In this document: piece after piece, positions 57,345 to 64,000 of the stretch
How positions within the stretch are numbered: the stretch's first letter is position 1
How the letters are laid out: every line of letters starts with the position of its first letter
DNA from: Nitriliruptoraceae bacterium
GTDB lineage: Bacteria; Actinomycetota; Nitriliruptoria; Nitriliruptorales; Nitriliruptoraceae
Length of the DNA stretch: 64,000 nucleotides
Reading direction: 5' to 3'
Assembly: GCA_003558435.1 (NCBI GenBank)
Contig: PWLR01000271.1
Location: 30,876 to 94,875, forward strand
Program-made: the position numbers and the translations under genes
The notes under the pieces: model-generated
Databases searched by the model: none
Told to the model about the DNA's origin: nothing
What the model saw: the letters and a program-made list of their open reading frames with translations, nothing else

Positions 57345-59261
57345 ATGAGCGCAGAGACCTCACGGCCCACCGACACCGAACTCCTCGACTACGTCTGGGC
57401 GGCGCGGCCGGGCTTCGTCGGATGGCTCGGCCAGTGCAACCACAAGGCCGTCGGTCGCCGCTTCATCTTCACCTCCTTCTTCTTCCTGCTCCTCGGCGGC
57501 GCCATGGCCCTGCTGATGCGCACCCAGCTGGCGTTGCCGAACAACGACGTCATGGGCCCGGACGGCTTCAACCAGCTGTTCACCATGCACGGCACCATCA
57601 TGATGTTCCTGTTCGTGGTGCCGATGCTGGAGGGCTTCACCATCTACGTGGGGCCCCTGGCGCTGGGGGCACGGGACATGCCGATGCCGCGGCTCAATGC
57701 CTTCGGCTACTGGGTGTTCCTGTTCGGCGGGCTGTTCCTGCTGTCGAGCGGTGTCGTCGGCGCCGTGCCGGACAGTGGCTGGTTCGCTTACGTGCCGCTC
57801 ACCCGCGCCGAGTTCGCCCCCGGACTCAACCTCGACTTCTGGTTGCTCGGCGTGACGATGCTGGAGATCGCCGGTATCGCGGCCGCCATCGAGGTCGTCA
57901 CCCTGATGGCCCGCTTCCGGGCATCGGGGATGTCGGTGAGCCGGATCCCGATCTTCGTGTGGTCCGGGTTCGTCGCGTCGGTGATGATCCTGTTCGCCTT
58001 CCCACCGCTGGTGGCGGGCACCATCCTGCTGGAACTCGACCGCAAGATCGGCACCGTATTCTACGACGCCGCGTTCGGCGGCGATCCGCTGTTGTGGCAG
58101 CACCTGTTCTGGTGGTTCGGGCACCCCGAGGTCTACATCCAGCTGATCCCCGCACTCGGGATGGCGGCCGCCATCGTGACCGCGTCCGCGCAGCGGCGGA
58201 TGGCCGGCCGGACCGCGTTCATCGCCTCGCTGGTGGCCATCGGGATCCTCAGCTTCGGCCTGTGGGTCCACCACATGTACGCCACCGGCATCCCGCTGAT
58301 GGCCACCTCGCTGTTCACCGCCGCCAGCTTCATGATCGCGATCCCGTCCGGCGTGATCATCATGTCGTTCATCGGGACCATGTGGTGGGGGCGGCTCCGC
58401 TGGACCGCGGCGATGTACTACGTGGTGGGCTTCGTCATCATCTTCGTGGCCGGGGGGATCACCGGGGTCATGGTCGCGATGGTGCCCTTCGACTGGCAGG
58501 CCCACGACACCTACTTCGTGGTCGCCCACCTGCACTACGTGCTGGTGGGTGGCTCGCTGATGCCGATCCTGGGCGCCCTGCACTTCTGGATGCCCAAGCT
58601 CACCGGGCGCATGATGAACGAGCGGTGGGGCAAGATCGCCTTCGGACTGATCTTCGTGGGGTTCAACGTCACCTTCTTCCCCCAGCACGCCCTGGGGCTG
58701 TGGGGCATGACCCGCCGCATCTGGACCTACGAGGCCGACCTCGGCTGGAACGGGCTGAACCTGCTGTCGACCGCCGGCTCCTACGTCATGGGGCTCGGCA
58801 TGTTGATCTTCACGATCAACATGATCGTCGTGCATCTGGGTCCCAAGCCCGACACCCCGGACAACCCCTGGGGGGCAGAGAGCCTGGAATGGGCGACCGA
58901 GTCCCCGGCCCCCAACTACAACTTCCGGTCCAGGCTGCAGGTCGCCAGCCCCGAGCCGCTCTGGGACGGCGAATCCGTGCTCGGGGCCAAGGGCGGCGAG
59001 GACCCCGATCCTCCGGCGTGGCAGCGTCAACTCGATCGCCCGGAGACCGGCCTGCGCCAGGCGCTGGCCACCTCCGGGCTGGACGCGAAACCCGACCACA
59101 TCGTCACCCTGCCGGGGCATTCGCTGTGGCCCCTGTGGGCGACGCTCGGTCTCGGGGTCGGGCTCATCGGGGTCCTCCTCGACGCGGTCGCGCTGGGCAT
59201 CGTGGGGCTGATCGCCCTGACCGTGGCCGCTACGGCCTGGCTGTGGCCGGGGGTGGAGTGA
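57345..59261 (+). CDS. ctaD: cytochrome c oxidase subunit I
   Basis: TMHGTIMMFLFVVP, WWFGHPEVYIQLIPALG, VHHMYATG, DTYFVVAHLHYVL. Confidence 0.96.
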   Translation: MSAETSRPTDTELLDYVWAARPGFVGWLGQCNHKAVGRRFIFTSFFFLLLGGAMALLMRTQLALPNNDVMGPDGFNQLFTMHGTIMMFLFVVPMLEGFTIYVGPLALGARDMPMPRLNAFGYWVFLFGGLFLLSSGVVGAVPDSGWFAYVPLTRAEFAPGLNLDFWLLGVTMLEIAGIAAAIEVVTLMARFRASGMSVSRIPIFVWSGFVASVMILFAFPPLVAGTILLELDRKIGTVFYDAAFGGDPLLWQHLFWWFGHPEVYIQLIPALGMAAAIVTASAQRRMAGRTAFIASLVAIGILSFGLWVHHMYATGIPLMATSLFTAASFMIAIPSGVIIMSFIGTMWWGRLRWTAAMYYVVGFVIIFVAGGITGVMVAMVPFDWQAHDTYFVVAHLHYVLVGGSLMPILGALHFWMPKLTGRMMNERWGKIAFGLIFVGFNVTFFPQHALGLWGMTRRIWTYEADLGWNGLNLLSTAGSYVMGLGMLIFTINMIVVHLGPKPDTPDNPWGAESLEWATESPAPNYNFRSRLQVASPEPLWDGESVLGAKGGEDPDPPAWQRQLDRPETGLRQALATSGLDAKPDHIVTLPGHSLWPLWATLGLGVGLIGVLLDAVALGIVGLIALTVAATAWLWPGVE

Positions 59262-59872
59262 TGGCCGTCGAGACCTCCCGGACCGCTCACCCCGTCACCG
59301 ACACACCGCGTGGTGCGGCGATGGGTACGTGGGCGCTGTGGCTCACGGTCATCGTGCTGGCCATGCTCGTCGCGGGACTGTCGACCGCGGCGCTGTACCT
59401 CGAGACCGGTCCCGAGCCCTGGCCGCCCGACGAGTTCCAGGTGCCCGGACGTGGACCCGCCTGGCTGGCGATCGCACTGACCACGGTCGCGACCGCGGGA
59501 GCCACCTACGCGCTGTGGCGGATCAAGACCGCGAGCCGCCGGTTGGCCGCGCTCAGTCTGGCGTGGAGTTCCGCCGCCCTGACCGGAGCCGTGATCGCGC
59601 TGGTGGCGAGTCTCGCCGGAGCGGGCTTCCGCTGGGACGAGCACGCCTACACCTCCGCGTACTGGTCGCTGACCGGCTTCGTCATCACCTTCATGGGCGT
59701 CGGCCTGATCGTCCTGGCCGCCGTGCTGACCCAGACGGTGGCCGGTCTCGTGGACGAGCACCGCCACCTCGAACTGACCAACGCGGTCATCTACCTCTGG
59801 TTCGTGTTGGGCTCGAGCACCGTGCTGCTCGCGCTCGTGCACTACCTACCGGCGGCCGGAGAAGGCGGATGA
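59261..59872 (+). CDS. ctaE: cytochrome c oxidase subunit III
   Basis: Five-TM COX3-like protein directly after ctaD, start overlapping the ctaD stop; LYLETGPEPWPP and terminal YLWFVLGSSTVLLALVHYLP. Confidence 0.8.
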   Translation: MAVETSRTAHPVTDTPRGAAMGTWALWLTVIVLAMLVAGLSTAALYLETGPEPWPPDEFQVPGRGPAWLAIALTTVATAGATYALWRIKTASRRLAALSLAWSSAALTGAVIALVASLAGAGFRWDEHAYTSAYWSLTGFVITFMGVGLIVLAAVLTQTVAGLVDEHRHLELTNAVIYLWFVLGSSTVLLALVHYLPAAGEGG

Positions 59873-60243
59873 GTGAGCAGCTGACGACCGGGCGTCCCGG
59901 GAAGCAGGAGCACCGGGGCAACATCCGCCGGCTCGACGCCGTGCTCGGCGGCCCGGTCTGGTGGGCATGCCACCTCGGCGGTGGGTACTGGTTGATCCCC
60001 CGCATGTGCGAGCTGGGCGCCACCTGGCCCTATCACCTGCTCACCGTGGCCATGGTGGTGCTCATCGCCCGAGCGTGGCTATCGGGCTGGCAGCTGTTGC
60101 GTGCCGGACGTGACGCGACGGACGAGCCCGGCGCCAGCCGCGACGTGTTCCTCGGGTGGACGGGTATGTCGTTCTCGCTGTTCTTCGGTGCGGTGACCAT
60201 CGCCGAATGGACACCGGTGCTGTTCCTCGACCCGTGCTGGTGA
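59869..60243 (+). CDS. small membrane protein in cta operon
   Basis: WWACHLGGGYWLIPRMCELG..., three TM segments, translationally coupled by 4-nt overlaps on both sides. Confidence 0.65.
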   Translation: MSEQLTTGRPGKQEHRGNIRRLDAVLGGPVWWACHLGGGYWLIPRMCELGATWPYHLLTVAMVVLIARAWLSGWQLLRAGRDATDEPGASRDVFLGWTGMSFSLFFGAVTIAEWTPVLFLDPCW

Positions 60244-61184
60244 TCGCCGGAGCCGTGACGAGCGGACCGTGGTGGTCGGCGTGGGTGTTGGACCTCCCGG
60301 CGCTCGCGATGGTCACCGGGTTGAGCGTGCTGTACCTGCGCGGCGCCGCCGCACGGACAGCCCGCGGGCTCGCCCGACCGCGACGCACGGCCGCGTTCCT
60401 CGTCGGGGCCGGCGTCGTGCTCCTCGGACAGCTCAGCCCCGTGGCAGCCTGGAGCGAGGTGCTGCTCTGGCCGCACATGGTCCAGCACCTGATGATCACC
60501 ATCGTCGCCGCGCCGCTGCTGGCGTTCGGTGCCCCGGTGAGCACCGTGCGGATCGCGTTACCCGCCGCCCCCCGCCGGGCACTCGCCCACGCATCGCGTC
60601 GGACCCGCAGGTGGCGACGCACGATCGGTGTGCCGCCGTTGGTCCTGGCGACCGCCGTCCAGATCGCGGCGCTGTGGCTGTGGCACACCCCGATCCTCTA
60701 CGACGCCGCGGTCGAGAACGCCGGACTGCACCTGCTCGAACACGCGACGTTCCTGGCGACCGCGGTGTGGTTCTGGTCCGAGGTGTGGGCGACGGCCCGG
60801 CGCAACCATCGCACCCAGGCGCTCGCCACGGTCTGCCTGGGTGCGATGATCGCCCAGGGCGCGGTGCTGGGTGCGCTGCTCAGCTTCGCCGGCCGATCGC
60901 TGTTCGCCGTCTACGACGGCTACGGCGGGATGACGGCGTTGCAGGATCAGCAGTTCGCCGGCGGCCTGATGTGGGTGCCTCCCGGGTTCGTCTACGGGCC
61001 CATCGCGATCCGTCGCTTCATCCGGTGGATCCAGATGGCCGAGACGGATCTGCGTCGACGCGAGCTGCGTGCCCGCGCCACCGGCAGCGACGAACGACGA
61101 GCCGAGCGTGACGCGGTGTCGGCCACCGACCACGACCCGGACCACCACTCGGCTTCGGTCAGCCGATCGACGCCAGCCAGCTGA
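60240..61184 (+). CDS. ctaG: cytochrome c oxidase assembly protein (caa3_CtaG family)
   Basis: LLWPHMVQHLMITIVAAPLLAFGAP, LWLWHTPILYDAAVENAGLHLLEHATFL, GLMWVPPGFVYGPIAI. Confidence 0.82.
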   Translation: MIAGAVTSGPWWSAWVLDLPALAMVTGLSVLYLRGAAARTARGLARPRRTAAFLVGAGVVLLGQLSPVAAWSEVLLWPHMVQHLMITIVAAPLLAFGAPVSTVRIALPAAPRRALAHASRRTRRWRRTIGVPPLVLATAVQIAALWLWHTPILYDAAVENAGLHLLEHATFLATAVWFWSEVWATARRNHRTQALATVCLGAMIAQGAVLGALLSFAGRSLFAVYDGYGGMTALQDQQFAGGLMWVPPGFVYGPIAIRRFIRWIQMAETDLRRRELRARATGSDERRAERDAVSATDHDPDHHSASVSRSTPAS

Positions 61185-61226
61185 GGGACGCGGGCCAGAG
61201 GCTGCTGCGACGCCCGCGCGAGCCGG

Positions 61227-62135
61227 TCAGTGCCCGGCGGTGCGCTCCGCATCGCGTGCGGCGAAGACCGCTTCGCGAGCCACCTTGCGGGCGAGGCCTT
61301 CCGGGTAGCCGCGACGTGCGACGTACCCGACAACCCGTCGGAAAGCGGTCTCCGCGGTGAGGGCGGTGAGCCCGGCCGCCTTGTCCCGGGCGACGGCGAA
61401 CGCCGCCGCTTCCGGGTCCTCGCGTTCCGCCTCGCCCAAGGCGTCGTCCAGGACCCCGTCGTGGAAGCCACGCTCGCGCAGATCCCGGCGGATACGGGCC
61501 ACAGCGTGTCCCTTCGCCCGCCGCTCGGCCACCAGTGCCGCCGCCATGGCCGGATCATCGACCAGGCGCTCCCGGCGTGCCCGCTCGAGGGTGGCGTCGA
61601 CGACCGCTGGCGACCATCCGCGGTCCGCGAGTTTGGAGCGCAGCCGTCCCTCGGCCTGCGGGGCCGCCGAGGTCGAGGCGCGGACGAACACGATCGCCTC
61701 GGCGACGTCGTCCTCCAGCCCGCCCGATCCCGACGCCGGCAGGGCGGCCTCGTCCTGCTGGAGCTGCGAGTCCGCCGCGGCCTGTCCGGCCAGGCGTCGT
61801 GCATCGCGTGCGCTGATCCCGTCCGGCCCGTCCCCGGCCTGCCGGGCGGACTCGTGTGCAGATGGCGATACCGCGGCCGCTCCCGGTCGGGGGTCAGCCG
61901 ACCGGGAGCCGGCGACGGGATCCGCTACCTGCTCGGGATCCGGCGTACCGGGATCCGGCGTACCGGGCTCGGGTGTGCCGGGCTCGGGTGTGCCGGGCTC
62001 CGGTGTGACGGTCAGATCGATGGGGTCGCGCTCGATCCCCCGCTCGGCGAGCCAGGCTTCCGCGTCCTTGAACGCGGGAGCCGGCTCGTCATGCGAGGAA
62101 GCGCGGTTCGGTGGCGTGGACGAGGTCACGCTCAA
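61227..62135 (-). CDS. recX: regulatory protein RecX with long repeat-containing N-terminal extension
   Basis: C-terminal RecX repeats ([59 protein letters not shown]); coupled to recA. Confidence 0.87.
   Translation of the reverse strand: MSVTSSTPPNRASSHDEPAPAFKDAEAWLAERGIERDPIDLTVTPEPGTPEPGTPEPGTPDPGTPDPEQVADPVAGSRSADPRPGAAAVSPSAHESARQAGDGPDGISARDARRLAGQAAADSQLQQDEAALPASGSGGLEDDVAEAIVFVRASTSAAPQAEGRLRSKLADRGWSPAVVDATLERARRERLVDDPAMAAALVAERRAKGHAVARIRRDLRERGFHDGVLDDALGEAEREDPEAAAFAVARDKAAGLTALTAETAFRRVVGYVARRGYPEGLARKVAREAVFAARDAERTAGH
61936..62010. repeat. five tandem 15-bp units inside recX
   Basis: GGATCCGGCGTACCG x2, GGCTCGGGTGTGCCG x2, GGCTCCGGTGTGACG; encodes the (TP[E/D]PG)n repeat. 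Confidence 0.92.
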
Positions 62136-63169
62136 GCCTCCCTGGCGTCCTCGAGATCATCCAGGGGTACCTCGTCTGCGGCGAGCGGGTTGACGCCCAG
62201 CTTGTCCTTGACCTTCTTCTCGATCTCCAGGGCGATGTCCACGTGCTCCTTGAGGAACATGCGCGCCTTCTCCTTGCCCTGTCCGAGCTGTTCGCCCTCG
62301 TAGGTGTACCAAGCACCCGCCTTGCGGACGATGCCCTCCTCGACCCCGACGTCGATCAGCGAGCCCTCCTTGGAGATGCCCTCGCCGTAGATGATGTCGA
62401 ACTCGGCCTGCCGGAACGGTGGAGCGACCTTGTTCTTCACGACCTTGACGCGCACGCGGTTGCCCACGGCGTCGGTGCCGTCCTTGAGCGTCTCGATCCG
62501 GCGCACGTCCAGGCGGACCGTGCTGTAGAACTTCAGCGCCCGGCCACCAGGGGTGGTTTCCGGGGAGCCGAACATCACGCCGATCTTCTCGCGCAACTGG
62601 TTGATGAACACCGCGGTGGTTTTGGAGCGTTTGAGTGAGCCCGAGAGCTTGCGCAGGGCCTGGGACATCAACCGTGCCTGGAGCCCGACGTGACTGTCGC
62701 CCATCTCGCCTTCGATCTCCGCGCGCGGAGTCAGCGCGGCGACCGAGTCGATCACGATGATGTCGACCGCGGCGGAACGCACGAGCATGTCGGCGATCTC
62801 CAACGCCTGTTCCCCGTTGTCCGGCTGGGACACCAACATCTCGTTGATGTCGACACCCAGGTTCCGGGCGTAGGTCGGGTCGAGCGCGTGCTCCGCATCG
62901 ATGAAGGCCGCGATACCACCGAGCTTCTGGGCCTCCGCGATCGCGTGCAGTGCGACCGTGGTCTTCCCGCTGGACTCCGGACCGAAGATCTCGACCACGC
63001 GTCCACGCGGCAGCCCGCCGATGCCGAGCGCGATGTCGAGCGACAACGCACCGCTGGGGATGGCGGGAACCTGGACCGCGGCGGCATCGCCGAGACGCAT
63101 CAGGGATCCCTTGCCGAACTGTTTCTCGATGTTGGCCAGTGCCAGGTCGAGGGCCTTGTCCTTGTCCAC
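62132..63169 (-). CDS. recA: recombinase RecA
   Basis: [94 protein letters not shown]. No intein. Confidence 0.98.
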   Translation of the reverse strand: MDKDKALDLALANIEKQFGKGSLMRLGDAAAVQVPAIPSGALSLDIALGIGGLPRGRVVEIFGPESSGKTTVALHAIAEAQKLGGIAAFIDAEHALDPTYARNLGVDINEMLVSQPDNGEQALEIADMLVRSAAVDIIVIDSVAALTPRAEIEGEMGDSHVGLQARLMSQALRKLSGSLKRSKTTAVFINQLREKIGVMFGSPETTPGGRALKFYSTVRLDVRRIETLKDGTDAVGNRVRVKVVKNKVAPPFRQAEFDIIYGEGISKEGSLIDVGVEEGIVRKAGAWYTYEGEQLGQGKEKARMFLKEHVDIALEIEKKVKDKLGVNPLAADEVPLDDLEDAREA

Positions 63170-63345
63170 GTTGCCTCCAGAGGCTGTTCAGCGATCGGCC
63201 CGGGGTCGAGACCCGGGGTCGATGGCATTGGGTGCGTCGTTGGGTGCGGGTGCTCGGTGACCACCGTATGGCCGGGGTGCGACATCGCGACGGTGGTCGT
63301 ACCGGGGGCTGTGGAGAATGACACCACCCGTCCCGCGAGGCTACC

Positions 63346-63359
63346 CGAACGCGCGTTCG
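63346..63359. promoter_or_regulatory. LexA/SOS box upstream of recA
   Basis: CGAAC-GCGC-GTTCG perfect palindrome, about 177 bp upstream of the recA start. Confidence 0.85.
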
Positions 63360-63598
63360 GGCGCGACGACCCATCGCCGCTCCAGTGCCCGGGTCGGCGC
63401 CAGAGGCCATCCCTGATCGAGCACCTCACGTCGATGTCAGGTGCCGTGCACCCGCCCGTCATCCGCCGTTCGCCTGCGGTCCGTACCGTGATTCACCGGC
63501 CGCCGGACCACTCTCCCGGTTCCGTGGCCGTCTCCACGGGATCGCGGTGTCCACCTCACCGCCGGTCCACGGAGCGGTGCCCGCCACACCGTTCCCTC

Positions 63599-63627
63599 AC
63601 GAGCCCCCGGGCCCCCCGGGGGCTCGT
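63599..63627. other. orphan 13-bp perfect hairpin in the recA/exonuclease divergent region
   Basis: ACGAGCCCCCGGG-CCC-CCCGGGGGCTCGT. Confidence 0.6.
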
Positions 63628-63764
63628 CCTCGTCCGAGCAGTTGCGAACCTCGTCCGGGCCACCTACGAACCACTAGCGTGCCCCCCGGCGCCGCTCACC
63701 GGACCCCGCCCACCGGTCGGACCCGCCCCCAACCCGGACCCTCGCAGCCGTCCGTCACACCCGC

Positions 63765-63794
63765 CGAAGCCAGTCGAAGCCAGCCGAAGGTCGA
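63765..63794. repeat. short 10-bp tandem repeat at the exonuclease RBS
   Basis: CGAAGCCAGT CGAAGCCAGC CGAAGGTCGA. Confidence 0.6.
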
Positions 63795-63796
63795 GC

Positions 63797-64000
63797 ATGT
63801 CGAACACGCCCAACACGCCGGCGAACTCCTCCCCACCCCCGGAGGACACCACCGCCAAGGGCAGTGCCCGTGCGCAGCGTCGCGGCACCCGGTTCGTGTT
63901 CATCGACACGGAGGCCACCGGACTCGACCACGAGCGGCACGAACTCACCGAGGTGTCCTGGATCGTGCGTTTCGAGGACGGCCGGCAGGAGGAACGCCGC
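63797..64000 (+). CDS. DEDD-type 3'-5' exonuclease (DnaQ/oligoribonuclease-like), 5' part only
   Basis: RFVFIDTEATGLDHERHELTEVSWIVRFEDG (ExoI DxE motif). Runs off the window end. Confidence 0.68.
   Translation, partial: MSNTPNTPANSSPPPEDTTAKGSARAQRRGTRFVFIDTEATGLDHERHELTEVSWIVRFEDGRQEERR

Noticed and set aside
57360-59120. 586-aa minus-strand ORF
   Set aside because: Antisense shadow of ctaD; His/Gln/Glu-rich with no motifs.
62132-63169. Intein in RecA
   Set aside because: RecA reads through continuously with normal length (345 aa); no intein insertion.
1-64000. CRISPR arrays, tRNA/rRNA genes, transposases, phage genes
   Set aside because: None recognisable. Repeats present are short tandem or dyad elements without CRISPR-like spacer structure, and no tRNA T-loop or CCA-type ends were seen.

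Overview
This is 64 kb of gene-dense, very high-GC DNA. Gene order and content look like a deep-branching actinobacterium: recA-recX, miaB ... miaA-dapF-hflX, lexA/LysM, nrdR, B12-dependent RNR and qcrCAB-cta. A Nitriliruptoria-like origin is my guess and is unverified. I saw no rRNA, tRNA, CRISPR array, prophage or transposase. Most of the window is core metabolism. It includes an SdhAB pair beside an SLC13-type transporter, a three-subunit transhydrogenase, a GlpA-like/FAD/DUF1667 triad, nrdJ, nrdR, lexA, the hflX-dapF-miaA-miaB tRNA-modification block, a full bc1-caa3 respiratory operon, and recX-recA. The strongest signal is a microbial rhodopsin at 49820-50656 (-). It carries the N-D-Q helix-C triad of light-driven Na+ pumps and sits alone between two hairpins inside the miaB-miaA block. 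Other points worth checking: a pseudokinase lacking VAIK-Lys, alpha-C Glu and DFG-Asp; four LexA-type boxes in the lexA/LysM divergent region plus one upstream of recA; a perfect NrdR-like palindrome upstream of nrdJ with nrdR in the same window; SdhAB without a visible membrane anchor; a LigA-like ORF whose only well-placed start is ATA; a MEDS-ANTAR ORF whose homology extends upstream of any normal start codon; and a 1 kb gene desert packed with inverted repeats. All product names come from reading translations and motifs. No database search was run.
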